Part shown: one piece after another, positions 42,910-51,986 of the stretch
Numbering within the stretch: position 1 is the first letter of the stretch
Layout of the letters: the number at the start of each line of letters is the position of its first letter
Assembly (NCBI RefSeq): GCF_014805525.1
Contig: NZ_JACFSZ010000009.1
Span: 81,527 to 145,526, forward strand
Direction: 5' to 3'
Source of the DNA: Rhabdothermincola sediminis
GTDB lineage: Bacteria > Actinomycetota > Acidimicrobiia > Acidimicrobiales > Acidimicrobilacustridaceae
Length of the DNA: 64,000 bases
Program-made: the position numbers and the translations under genes
The notes under the pieces: model-generated
What the model was told of the DNA's origin: nothing
The model's input: only the letters and a program-made list of their open reading frames with translations
The model's database searches: none

Positions 42910-43014
42910 CGACCCTCCCTCCGGTAGGCAGCACGAATGCTACGCGCCTGACGGTGGGGACGCCGCGTGGATCGGCTCGTCCTGGGCCAGCGGTCGAGCT
43001 CGTACGGGCGGGAT

Positions 43015-43776
43015 CTACTCGTAGGCCGCGAGCCGTGCTTGCACCTTGGCGAGCAGCTTCGCCAGCTCCGAGTTGTCTGTGGCGGCCGGGGCGACGACGG
43101 TCAGCTCTGTCGCCTGGCTGGCGGCCATGATGTCGTCGGCAGAGGAGACGTTCTCGTTGATGGGGCTGACCACCGGGCTGGCGAGGCCGTCGTTGCCGAC
43201 CCGGTCCTGGATGCTGACCGGTTGGAGGTCCTCGGTGCTGACCGGTTGGAGGTCCTCGGTGAACTCATCCAGCAGGGCGCCCCGGGCTTCGATGCGCTCC
43301 ACCTCGGCGACGACGTCGACCTCGTCGAGCCGGTCGAGTGCGTCCAGGGGATTGCGATCGAGTGCCACCTCACCGTTCGACCAGCGGTCGCCTTCGTCCC
43401 AGGACGGGCCGGAGTCCCACGACTGATCCGAGCCCCACGACTGGCTCGCGTCGTCCCTCTCGGTCTCGCGGGCGGCCGCCTGGCCGCCCGCCAGCTGCGA
43501 GGGCGGTGTCCAGGTGGGAAGGGGCGCGGCAGGTGAGGAGGTCAGCGGGAGGGACGTTTCACCGATGAGATCGAGCGGTGTCTCCGCCTTCGAACGCGTG
43601 CCCTTGCCAGCGCCTGCCCCCGCTCCATCGGCCGTGCGCCGCAGGACGACCACCCCGGCGAGCACGCCCGCCACCAGGACCCCCACGCCGGCGAGGGCAT
43701 CCACCTTCAGGAAGACCACCGCGGCGACGAGCGCGATGACCGCGACTCCGGCGATGGTCTTTGCTTGTCTTCCCAC
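43015..43776 (-). CDS. Membrane protein with acidic Trp-rich repeats, function unknown
   Basis: 253 residues, two N-terminal helices (IAGVAVIALVAAVVFLKV, GVGVLVAGVLAGVVVL), then a low-complexity region with SQSWGSDQSWDSGPSWDEGDRW and a duplicated EDLQPVS motif coded by a 24-base tandem repeat near 43214-43261. GTG start with GGAGG seven bases upstream. Not recognised. Confidence 0.6.
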   Translation of the reverse strand: MGRQAKTIAGVAVIALVAAVVFLKVDALAGVGVLVAGVLAGVVVLRRTADGAGAGAGKGTRSKAETPLDLIGETSLPLTSSPAAPLPTWTPPSQLAGGQAAARETERDDASQSWGSDQSWDSGPSWDEGDRWSNGEVALDRNPLDALDRLDEVDVVAEVERIEARGALLDEFTEDLQPVSTEDLQPVSIQDRVGNDGLASPVVSPINENVSSADDIMAASQATELTVVAPAATDNSELAKLLAKVQARLAAYE

Positions 43777-43938
43777 TCGATCACCTCCGCGTTCGCGGCT
43801 TTCGCGGCGTGCACACCGGGACCCGCGACGGCGGGTACCACCTCTACGTCCTCTCTATCGGCAGATCGTGGCGGTTCTCCAGCGCGAAATTGCCCGAATG
43901 GGCCGGGCGCCGGGGGACCGGGTGGACGGCGAGCCGGC

Positions 43939-45117
43939 CTAGGAGCGCGGCAGCCCGAGGATCCGCTGGGCGATGACGTTCTTGTTGACCTGGGTGGTCC
44001 CCCCGGCGATCGTCAGGGCCCGGGTGTACACCCGGTCGCGACCCCATTCGCCGGCGTTGGCGTCGGGGCCGAGCAACTCGGCGGCGATCAGGCCCAGGTC
44101 CTGCTCCAGCTCGCTCCACACCAGTTTGGCGACGCTCGACTCGGGGCCCGCCGCCCGGCCGTGGAGCGCACCCGACACGGCCCGTTCCGCGAGCAGCTTG
44201 AGGTACTCGCCTTCGAGGTACGCCCGGGCCAGGCGCCGGCGCACCCCCGGGTCGCTGGTGAGGGGCCGACCGTCGACCTGCAGGTCACGAGCGGTGCCGA
44301 TCAGCCTGCCGATCTTGGCCCGCACCCCGAGGTGCAGGTTGGCCACCCCGGCCCGCTCGTGGGCCAGGGTGGTCATCGCCACCCGCCAGCCCTCGTTCTC
44401 CGGGCCGAGCAGGTTGCCCACCGGCACCCGCACGTCGATGAAGAGGATCTCGTTGAACTCCCGCTCACCGGTGATGGTGACGAGGGGCCGCACCTCGATG
44501 CCCGGCGTGGTCATGTCGACCAGCAGGCAGGAGATGCCGCGGTGGCGGGGCGCGTCCGGATCGGTGCGCACGAGCAGCTCGCACCAGTTCGCCACGTGCC
44601 CGAAGGTGGTCCAGACCTTCTGCCCGTTCACCACGTAGACATCACCGTCGCGCCGGGCGGTGGTCGTGAGCGACGCCAGGTCCGATCCGGCCTCGGGCTC
44701 GGAGAAGCCCTGACACCAGATGTCGTCGCCGCGCAGCATGCGGGGGAGCAGGGTGCGCTTCTGGTCCTCCGTGCCCCATTCGAGGATCGAGGGGGCGATG
44801 TTGGCGATGCCGATGGGGTTGAGGGTGGGCGGTGCGCCGGCCCGGTGCATCTCCTCGGCCCACACGACCTGCTCGATCAGGCCCGCCCCCCGCCCCCCGT
44901 ATTCGACCGGCCAGGCGATTGCCGCGTAGCCCGCGTCCGCGAGCAGAGCGTTCCACTCCCGCATGCGGGAAAGCCACTGCTCGCCCGCCTCTGGTTCGTA
45001 GCCGAGGCCCCTGAACCGGTCGTCGAGGTGGGTCTCGAGCCAGGTGCGCAGCTCGCATCGGAACGCCTGGACGCTGGCGGGCTCGGTGAAGTCCACGGGA
45101 AGAATCCTGACGCTCAC
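43939..45117 (-). CDS. Acyl-CoA dehydrogenase (FadE-type)
   Basis: 392 residues: QGFSEPEAGSDLASLTTTARRDGDVYVVNGQKVWTT, RGISCLLVDMTTPGIEVRPL, and NKNVIAQRILGLPRS. GTG 45117 chosen; TTG 45132 in the same frame is possible. Divergent from a frameshifted acyl-CoA synthetase gene 48 bases away, the same pairing as at 33-35 kb. Confidence 0.85.
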   Translation of the reverse strand: MSVRILPVDFTEPASVQAFRCELRTWLETHLDDRFRGLGYEPEAGEQWLSRMREWNALLADAGYAAIAWPVEYGGRGAGLIEQVVWAEEMHRAGAPPTLNPIGIANIAPSILEWGTEDQKRTLLPRMLRGDDIWCQGFSEPEAGSDLASLTTTARRDGDVYVVNGQKVWTTFGHVANWCELLVRTDPDAPRHRGISCLLVDMTTPGIEVRPLVTITGEREFNEILFIDVRVPVGNLLGPENEGWRVAMTTLAHERAGVANLHLGVRAKIGRLIGTARDLQVDGRPLTSDPGVRRRLARAYLEGEYLKLLAERAVSGALHGRAAGPESSVAKLVWSELEQDLGLIAAELLGPDANAGEWGRDRVYTRALTIAGGTTQVNKNVIAQRILGLPRS

Positions 45118-45164
45118 GTCATACTTTGGCAATGCCCGAAGGGGGTGCGGTCAGGGGGGGAGCG

Positions 45165-46695
45165 ATGAGCGGGGACACCACCGAGCTGGAGGAGCGCTAC
45201 GGGCCGCGGGCCCAGGCCGGGCGGCGCCCCGACGCGGTGGCCCTGATCGTCGACGGGGCCGAGACCACCTACCGGGAGCTCGACGACCGCTGCCGCCGGG
45301 TGGCGCACGCGCTGGCGGCCCTCGGTGTGGGGCAGGGCGACCGGGTGGCGGTCATGCTGTCTAACTCCCGGGAGTGGTTCGAGACCGTGCACGGCATCGG
45401 GCGCCTCGGCGCCATCGCCGTGCCGGTCAACATCCACTTCAAGGCCCAGGAGGCGGGCCACGTCGTGGCGGACTCGGGTTCGAAGGCGGTAGTGGCCGAG
45501 GCCGGCCTCCTCGGTGCGCTGGCCGACGTGGCCGGCGTCCCCCGGCTGGTGGTCGGCGTCGACGGCGAGCACTCCTACGAGGCCGCGCTGGCCAGTGCCC
45601 CCGCCGGTGACGTCGAGGTGGTGGGCGATGCCTGGCCGACGACCATGCTGTACACCTCGGGCACCACCGGCAGGCCCAAGGGCGTGGCCATCGGGGAGGG
45701 GGACTTCCGCCGGTCGGCGGCCGGGGTGGCCATGATGGGCATGCGCTGGCGGATCGGGCCCGACGACACCTACCTGCTGGTCGGACCGAGCTACCACGCC
45801 GGACCCGCCATCTGGGCCCAGGTGCACCTCGCGGTCGGCGGCCGGGTGGTGGTGATGCGCAGGTGGGACACCGAGGAGTGCCTCCACCTGATCGACGCCC
45901 ACCGGGTGACGATCACCCACATGGTGCCGGCCAACTTCATCCGCATCCTCGAACTACCAGAGGATGTTCGTGACCGCTTCGACCTGTCGTCGTTGCGGGT
46001 AGTCCTGCACGCCGCGGCGCCCTGCCCGGTCCCGGTGAAGCGGCGGATCATGGAGGTGTTCCCCCCCGGACACGGTGTGGGAGTACTACGGCGCGTCCGA
46101 AGGTGGCGGGACCTCGATCGGGCCGGACGAGTGGCTGCGCAAACCGGGCTCGGTGGGCAGGCCGTACCCCGGCAACGAGTTCCGGATCCTCGACGACGAG
46201 GGCAACGAGCTGCCCCCTGGTGTGAGTGGGAGGATCTGGGTGCGGACCGCCGGATCGAGCTTCGAGTATCACAACGACCCGGCCAAGACCGCCCGGACCT
46301 ACCGCGAGGGAGGGTGGTTCTCGGTCGGGGACGTGGGGTACCTCGACGAGGACGGCTACCTGTTCCTCACCGACCGCGCCTCCGACATGGTGATCTCCGG
46401 CGGTGTGAACATCTACCCCCGCGAGATCGAGGACTGCCTCCACCAGCACCCCGACGTCGCGGACTGCGCGGTGTTCGGCGTCCCGGACGACCGGTGGGGC
46501 GAGTCGCTCGTGGCCGTCGTACAACGACGCGCCGGGAGCACCCTCGGTCAGGCCGAGGTGGTCGAGTGGGTCCGTACCAACCTCGCGGACTACAAGAAGC
46601 CCCGGCGGGTGGACTTCGTGGACGAGCTGCCGCGCGATCCCAACGGCAAGGTCGTCAAGCGCAGGTTGCGGGAGCGCTACCTCAGCTCGGGGTGA
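45165..46695 (+). pseudogene. Acyl-CoA synthetase with +1 frameshift
   Basis: ANL ligase. Frame one runs from ATG 45165 (strong GGGGG site) with P-loop MLYTSGTTGRPKGVA through RRIMEVF; the rest (VWEYYGASEGGGTSIG, FSVGDVGYLDEDGYLFLTDRASDMVISGGVN, PNGKVVKRRL) is in another frame. The shift is an extra C in the C7 run 46061-46067; six C would restore a full ~509-residue enzyme. Either a sequencing or assembly error or a recent mutation. Confidence 0.8.
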
Positions 46696-47521
46696 GCCCG
46701 TCGAGCAGGTCCGAGAGCAGCTCGTCGAGCCACGCCACGGAGCGGGCGATGGCCGATCGGTAGCCTTCCTCCTCGATCCGGGGACCGACGATCTCGAGGT
46801 CGAAGACCCCGCGGTAGCCGGCGTCGAGGAGCTGGCGGATGATCCGCCGTAGTGGCATGTCGCCGTCGCCGGGCACCAAGCGGTCCGGGGTGCGGTGGGT
46901 GCCGATGGCGTAGTCGCTCACCTGCACGAGGTGGATGGCGTCGATCCCCGCGCCGATCGTGCCCTCCAGGTTCCGCTCGGCCCAGCAGGCGTTGAGCTCC
47001 ATGCACACGCCCATGTCGAGCCGCCAGCCGAGGTCGATCGCGTCGCGGAGGGTGTGCACGAACCCCACGTCGGTGCGCAGCGGGTTGGTGTGCTCGAGCA
47101 GCAGCAGCAGGCCCTCCCGCTCGGCCTCGGCGATGGTGCCCCGCATGGCCTCGGCGAGGGCATCGGCGGCCCGCTCCCAGGTGAGATCGCCCGCGGGACC
47201 GGTGGTGAACACCACCACTTCGGGTCGCAGCGCCAGCGCGGTGTCCATCACCACACCGGCCATCTCGCGCTGCGCGGGCCATCGTTGCGGTTCGGCCAGG
47301 GTGAACGGGCCGGGCACCAGGAGGTTGGTCACCCGCAAGCCGGTCCGGACCACCCGTTCGGCCGCGCCGATCGGATCGCCGGTAGCGGCCAGCTTGTGGT
47401 AGGCGACACCGACCGACTCGATGCCGGCTTCCTCGTAGAAGGCGAGGTCTTCGTCGAGCGACCAGTTCCAGCTCGAGACCTGGCTCACCGAGACCCGCGG
47501 GTGCATGGCGCCGGCCCTCAT
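46682..47521 (-). CDS. Sugar-phosphate isomerase/epimerase-like TIM barrel
   Basis: 279 residues (xylose-isomerase-like AP-endonuclease-2 fold): YEEAGIESVGV, LLLLEHTNPLRTDVGF, LDMGVCMELNACW, HLVQVSDY and FDLEIVG, with metal-ligand Glu/His/Asp positions. Acts on a sugar or polyol derivative, unknown. Overlaps the SDR stop by four bases; its end overlaps the convergent ligase gene by 14. Confidence 0.75.
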   Translation of the reverse strand: MRAGAMHPRVSVSQVSSWNWSLDEDLAFYEEAGIESVGVAYHKLAATGDPIGAAERVVRTGLRVTNLLVPGPFTLAEPQRWPAQREMAGVVMDTALALRPEVVVFTTGPAGDLTWERAADALAEAMRGTIAEAEREGLLLLLEHTNPLRTDVGFVHTLRDAIDLGWRLDMGVCMELNACWAERNLEGTIGAGIDAIHLVQVSDYAIGTHRTPDRLVPGDGDMPLRRIIRQLLDAGYRGVFDLEIVGPRIEEEGYRSAIARSVAWLDELLSDLLDGLTPS

Positions 47522-48306
47522 CCTCGGGCGAACGAACCGGCCCGGGTGACGGTGCTGCCGCCGTCGACGGGGAGGTCGATGCCGGTGACGAACGCCGCCT
47601 CCTTGCTCGCCAGGTAGAGCGCGGCGTGGGCGATGTCGTCGGGGCGGCCGAGCCTCGTGGCCGGCATGGCTTCGAGCTCCCCCGGGGATCGCGGGATGGG
47701 GTCACGGTCGTGGTCGTCGGGGACGATGTGGCCAGGGCTGATGCTGTTGGCGCGGATGCGCTCGGCGGCGTAGTCGAGAGCGATGGATCGGGTGAGGGCG
47801 TTGAGCCCGCCCTTGGCCGCCAGGGACGCGGCGTGGCCCGGGGAGCCCCGGGCGGCGGCGCTCGGGGAGATGTTGACGATCGCGCCGTGCTGCGCGTCGA
47901 GCATCGGCCCGATGGCGGCGCGGCACAGCCACATGGCCGCGCTCAGGTCGACCCGGAGGATGGCGTCCCATGCGGCGGTGTCGAGGTCGTGCACGGCGGC
48001 ATCGGAGGTCGCACTGGTCGCGGCGTTGTTGACGAGCACGGTGAGCCCCCCGAGCTCCTCCACCACCCATGCCACGAGGTCAGCGCACTCGCCTTCGATC
48101 GAGAGGTCGGCGGCGCGGTACACGGCCGTGCCGCCCGCCGCGGTGATCTCTTCCACGAGCCCGGCCCCTCGAGCGGCGTCGCAGCCGGTGACCGCCACGA
48201 TGGCGCCCTCGGTCGCGAACCGGGTGGCGATGGCGCGGCCGATGTCCCCGGTCGCTCCGGTGACCAGCGCGATCTCGCCGGCGAGCCGACCCCCTCGGGC
48301 GCTCAT
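47518..48306 (-). CDS. Short-chain dehydrogenase/reductase
   Basis: 262 residues: VTGATGDIGRAIATRFA, NNAATSATSDAA, the lid region HAASLAAKGGLNALTRSIAL in place of the usual Tyr-x3-Lys (here H-A-A-S-L-A-A-K: the Tyr is replaced), ANSISPGHI and FVTGIDLPVDGG. The missing active-site Tyr makes catalysis doubtful. First gene of the pair with the isomerase-like gene. Confidence 0.78.
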   Translation of the reverse strand: MSARGGRLAGEIALVTGATGDIGRAIATRFATEGAIVAVTGCDAARGAGLVEEITAAGGTAVYRAADLSIEGECADLVAWVVEELGGLTVLVNNAATSATSDAAVHDLDTAAWDAILRVDLSAAMWLCRAAIGPMLDAQHGAIVNISPSAAARGSPGHAASLAAKGGLNALTRSIALDYAAERIRANSISPGHIVPDDHDRDPIPRSPGELEAMPATRLGRPDDIAHAALYLASKEAAFVTGIDLPVDGGSTVTRAGSFARG

Positions 48307-48315
48307 GGCCGCACT

Positions 48316-48831
48316 CTAGGGCTCGGCCGGGCGCCGGCGTCCGTCTCTCGCTGGATCGTCACGGCTCCGATCCCGGGGATCGCCCTGCACGTCGGGCAGC
48401 CGCGACCGCAGGGGGGAGTCGTCGGTGAGCTCACGCGCCTCCAGGGGGCGCATCATCAGATCCAGTGCCAGCCAGATGGTCTTCGAGAAGGGGAAGAACG
48501 CGAACGGGACCACCGCGGCGACGCCGACCGCCGCGAGCAGCAGCGGTCCGGCCGGCACGTCCGGATAGGTGCTGAAGACGCCGACGAAGAGCGTGATGAG
48601 CAAGACGCCGAAGCTGACGATGGTGTTGATCCCCAGATCACCGGTCCAGTGGCCCTCGATCCGCTCGAAGCGCAGGCCGCAGCCCGGGCAGCGCTCGCGC
48701 ATCGTGAACCAGCGCCGGAAGAGATGGCCGTGCCCGCAGACCGGGCAGTGCTTCATGCACCCCCGCGCCAGCATGCGCCCGTAGCTGGGCAACTCCGGTG
48801 GGACATCCAGGGGATCGGCGCGCCTGGCCAT
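48316..48831 (-). CDS. DUF983-family membrane protein with zinc-ribbon cysteines
   Basis: 171 residues. HCPVCGHGHLF and CPGCGLRFER give two CxxC pairs, followed by two membrane helices (IVSFGVLLITLFVGVF, LLLAAVGVAAVVPFAFFPF), the pattern of DUF983. Function unknown in the family. ATG at 48831. Confidence 0.75.
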   Translation of the reverse strand: MARRADPLDVPPELPSYGRMLARGCMKHCPVCGHGHLFRRWFTMRERCPGCGLRFERIEGHWTGDLGINTIVSFGVLLITLFVGVFSTYPDVPAGPLLLAAVGVAAVVPFAFFPFSKTIWLALDLMMRPLEARELTDDSPLRSRLPDVQGDPRDRSRDDPARDGRRRPAEP

Positions 48832-48942
48832 GCCACAGCATGCCCGGCCCCGATCAGAGGCGTGCGCGCTCGCCACCGAGGCGCTCCGCCACCACGGTTC
48901 CGGGAGGGTCCGGGAGGGGAGGCGGAGCAGCACCGCCACAAC

Positions 48943-48956
48943 TAGAACGCGTTACA
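48943..48956. promoter_or_regulatory. KstR-like operator site at an acyl-CoA dehydrogenase
   Basis: TAGAACGCGTTACA contains the AACnnGTT core of KstR sites (TnnAACnnGTTnnA). It ends ten bases before the proposed GTG start, and a KstR-like regulator gene follows the target gene. Binding is inferred from the motif. Confidence 0.55.
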
Positions 48957-48965
48957 TTCCTGTGT

Positions 48966-50207
48966 GTGGACATCGAGGACACGCCCGAGGAGGCCGCCTT
49001 CCGGGCCGAGGCGCGGGCGTGGCTCGAGATCCATGCCATCCCCAAGGGACATCCCGACGACTTCTCGCGGGGCTTCTTCACCGTGGCCGCCGACTGGGAC
49101 CAGCTCGACCGCCAGGCTCGCGCGTGGCAGCGACGCCTCTTCGACGGCGGGTGGGCAGGGATCAGCTACCCCAAGGAGTACGGCGGTCGTGGGGGAACGA
49201 CGATCCAGGAGCTGATCTTCGCCCAGGAGATGGCGCGCTTCGGCGTCCACAACGGTCCGTTCGCGGTGGCCCACACCATGGTGGGACCGGCGATCCTCGA
49301 GTTCGGCACCGAGGACCAGCGCGAGCGCTTCATCGAACCGATGCTGCGCGGTGACGAGGAGTGGTGCCAGCTGTTCAGCGAGCCCGGAGCGGGCTCGGAC
49401 CTGGCCAGCCTCACCACCCGAGCGGTGCGCGACGGCGATGAGTGGGTGGTCAACGGCCAGAAGGTGTGGACCTCCAGTGCGGATCGCTGCGAATGGGGGA
49501 TCCTGCTGGCGCGCACCGATCCCGCCGCGCCGAGGCATCGAGGCATCACGTACTTCCTGCTCGACATGTCGACACCGGGCATCGACATCCGCCCCCTGCG
49601 GCAGATGACCAGTGATTCGCACTTCAGCGAGGTCTTCCTCACCGACGTGCGCATCCCCGCGGTCAATGTGCTCGGCGGCGAGGCGGGGGTCGGCAACGGT
49701 TGGCGAGCGGCGATGCACACGCTGGCCAACGAGCGGAACATGATCGGCAGCGCCTCGGCCGACGACGACGTGGCGGGCCTGCTGGCCCTGGCTCGGGAGG
49801 CGGGGCTCACCGGGGATCCGCTGGTCCGCCAGGAGCTGGCTCGGGTCCACACCGCGGTGTCGGTGCTGACCTATCTCGGCTACCGCATGCAGACCGCGCT
49901 CAGTCGGGGTCAGCAGCCGGGGCCCGAGACGTCGGTGCTCAAGCTCCGCTACGGCCAGCACCTGCGCCACTCGACGAACCTCGCCAAGGCACTCCTCGGT
50001 GCGCAGGGCATGCTCGACGGTGAGCAGGGGCGGTGGTCCGGCTACTTCGGCTACCGGTTCGTGTGGGCACCGCACAGCGGTATCGCCGGCGGCACGAACG
50101 AGGTGCAGCGCAACATCATCGCCGAGCGGGTGCTCGGCCTGCCGGGCGAGCCGCGACCTCCCGCCGTGCAGGCTGCGGTCCCCGGACTGGCGACGGGCGA
50201 TCACTAA
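48966..50207 (+). CDS. Acyl-CoA dehydrogenase (FadE-type)
   Basis: 413 residues: CQLFSEPGAGSDLASLTTRAVRDGDEWVVNGQKVWTS, RGITYFLLDMSTPGIDIRPL, GGTNEVQRNIIAERVLGLP. GTG at 48966 is used because it follows the KstR-like site and keeps the family start (VDIEDTPEEAAFRAE); there is no ribosome site, so the mRNA may be leaderless. Probably repressed by the regulator encoded next. Confidence 0.85.
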   Translation: MDIEDTPEEAAFRAEARAWLEIHAIPKGHPDDFSRGFFTVAADWDQLDRQARAWQRRLFDGGWAGISYPKEYGGRGGTTIQELIFAQEMARFGVHNGPFAVAHTMVGPAILEFGTEDQRERFIEPMLRGDEEWCQLFSEPGAGSDLASLTTRAVRDGDEWVVNGQKVWTSSADRCEWGILLARTDPAAPRHRGITYFLLDMSTPGIDIRPLRQMTSDSHFSEVFLTDVRIPAVNVLGGEAGVGNGWRAAMHTLANERNMIGSASADDDVAGLLALAREAGLTGDPLVRQELARVHTAVSVLTYLGYRMQTALSRGQQPGPETSVLKLRYGQHLRHSTNLAKALLGAQGMLDGEQGRWSGYFGYRFVWAPHSGIAGGTNEVQRNIIAERVLGLPGEPRPPAVQAAVPGLATGDH

Positions 50208-50223
50208 CCTCGCCGGGGTGACC

Positions 50224-50817
50224 ATGGCCGACCTGACCGCCACCGATCAGCTCACCAAGAGCCAGGCGGCTCGCCGCCAGCGCGTGGTGGCGGCTGCGCT
50301 GGAGCTCGGCGCGGAAGGTGGGTACGACGCGGTGCAGATGCGTGACGTCGCCACCCGGGCCAACGTCGCCCTGGGCACGATCTACCGCTATTTCTCCTCC
50401 AAGGACCACCTGCTCGCCGCGGCGCTCGTCGAGTGGGCGCGCGACCTGGAACGACGGGTCGCGGTGCGCCCACCGCGAGGTGACACCACCGCCGAGCGGG
50501 TGGTCGACGTGCTGCGCCGGGCCACCCGGGCGATGGAGAAGGAGCCGAGGCTGAGCGCGGCGGTGGTCACAGCGCTCTCCTCGAACGACCCGAAGGTCGC
50601 CGACTGCCAGCGCGAGGTCGGCATCGTGATGGATCGCATTCAGGGCCTCGCCTTCCCGAGTGACTTCGATCCAGCGCTGCAGCGGCGGATCACCCGCGCG
50701 CTCGGCCACGTGTGGTTCTCCTCCCTGGTGGGATGGGTCAACGGCTGGGTGGGCATCAGCGAGACGGGCGACGAGCTGGACTCGGCCGCCCACCTCATGC
50801 TTGACCAGTTCGGCTGA
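50224..50817 (+). CDS. kstR: TetR-family regulator, KstR-like
   Basis: 197 residues. The HTH and flanks (GGYDAVQMRDVATRANVALGTIYRYFSSKDHLLAAAL) are nearly those of KstR, the cholesterol-catabolism repressor of mycobacteria and rhodococci. KstR releases DNA on binding a 3-oxo-steroid-CoA. Placed 16 bases after a FadE gene that carries a matching site. The symbol is by resemblance. Confidence 0.75.
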   Translation: MADLTATDQLTKSQAARRQRVVAAALELGAEGGYDAVQMRDVATRANVALGTIYRYFSSKDHLLAAALVEWARDLERRVAVRPPRGDTTAERVVDVLRRATRAMEKEPRLSAAVVTALSSNDPKVADCQREVGIVMDRIQGLAFPSDFDPALQRRITRALGHVWFSSLVGWVNGWVGISETGDELDSAAHLMLDQFG

Positions 50818-50841
50818 GCAGGCGCACGCTCCAGCTCAGGC

Positions 50842-51273
50842 TCAGCCGGCGCCGGCCTCGGTCCGGCCCTCGAGCAGCTCGGCCGCGAGCGCTCGGACCC
50901 GCCGATCGATCTCGTCGCGGATGGGCCGCACCTGCTCGACCGGCTTGCCCGCGGGGTCGTCGAGCTCCCAGTCGAGGTAGCGCTTCCCGGGGAAGAAGGG
51001 GCACTCGTCGCCGCAACCCATGGTGATCACCACGTCGGAGGCCTCGACGGCGTCGGCGGTGAGCTTCTTCGGGTGGGCGCCGGCGGCCAGCAGGTCGATG
51101 CCGACCTCGGCCATCGCCTCCACCACCGCCGGGTTGAGCGTGCCCGCGGGTGCGCTGCCTGCCGAGCGCACGTCGATGCGGCCGGCGGCGTGGCGTTCGA
51201 GCAGGGCCGCGGCCATCTGTGAGCGCCCGGCGTTGTGTACGCACAGGAACAGCACCGAAGGCCTGGGGGTCAT
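50842..51273 (-). CDS. arsC: Arsenate reductase, low-molecular-weight phosphatase type
   Basis: 143 residues. CVHNAGRS (Cys11, Arg17) is the catalytic P-loop; a second pair in MGCGDECPFFPGK supplies resolving cysteines. Closely like actinobacterial ArsC enzymes that reduce arsenate with mycothiol or thioredoxin. Last gene of a minus-strand unit arsI-aquaporin-arsC; its ATG (51271-51273) overlaps the stop codon of the aquaporin gene (51270-51272). Confidence 0.88.
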   Translation of the reverse strand: MTPRPSVLFLCVHNAGRSQMAAALLERHAAGRIDVRSAGSAPAGTLNPAVVEAMAEVGIDLLAAGAHPKKLTADAVEASDVVITMGCGDECPFFPGKRYLDWELDDPAGKPVEQVRPIRDEIDRRVRALAAELLEGRTEAGAG

Positions 51274-51986
51274 CGGGTGGGATCCTCCTCGTAGGGGCGC
51301 GGCAGGTCCGCGGCGATGGTGTCGGGGTCGGGGAACAGGACGCGGATCAGCCCGAGCGCCGCCACCAGGCCTGCGGCCTGCGCGGCGAGGAACGCCGGCA
51401 CCGAGGCGGGGGCGATGCCGGCGAAGGTGTCCGACAGGGTGCGGGCCAGGGTCACGGCCGGGTTGGCGAACGACGTCGACGACGTGAAGAAGTACGCGGC
51501 TCCGATGTAGGCCGCGACGGCCACGGGGATCCACGAGCGCTGCGTGGAGCGCACCACCCCGAAGACGACGAGCAGCAGGCCGAGCGTGGCCACCGACTCC
51601 CCGAGCAGCAAACCTCCTCCACTGCGATCGACGGTGGAGGTGCTGACGGCGGGCAGGCCGAACATGAGGTTGGCCACCACCACGCCGGCACCCGCTCCGG
51701 TGACCTGGGCGCCGATGTACAGCGGGGTCTCCGAGCGTGGGAGTGTGCCGGAGGCGAGCATGGCCAGCGTGACGGCCGGGTTGAGGTGCGCGCCGGACAC
51801 CGGCCCGAGGGCCGCCAGCAGCGCGAGCAGCGCACCGGCGGTGGCCACGGCGTTGATGAGCAGCTGCAGGCCGACATCACCCGTGAGTCGGGTGGCCATG
51901 ATGCCCGACCCGACGACCGCAGCCAGCAGGAACGCGGTGCCGGTGAGCTCGGCGAGGAGGCGGCGCGAGAGCGGCTGGTCGCTCAC
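51270..51986 (-). CDS. Aquaporin/MIP channel, probable arsenite channel
   Basis: 238 residues, six helices, two half-loops with NPA motifs (HLNPAVTLAML and FANPAVTLARTL). In arsenic operons such channels let As(III) out down its gradient (AqpS type), giving a pump-free route together with ArsC. GTG 51986 overlaps the arsI stop by four bases; its end overlaps the arsC start. Function inferred from context. Confidence 0.85.
   Translation of the reverse strand: MSDQPLSRRLLAELTGTAFLLAAVVGSGIMATRLTGDVGLQLLINAVATAGALLALLAALGPVSGAHLNPAVTLAMLASGTLPRSETPLYIGAQVTGAGAGVVVANLMFGLPAVSTSTVDRSGGGLLLGESVATLGLLLVVFGVVRSTQRSWIPVAVAAYIGAAYFFTSSTSFANPAVTLARTLSDTFAGIAPASVPAFLAAQAAGLVAALGLIRVLFPDPDTIAADLPRPYEEDPTR

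Noticed and set aside
43765..45168. A 467-codon plus-strand frame opposite an acyl-CoA dehydrogenase
   Set aside because: Antisense shadow; the minus-strand product has all family motifs.
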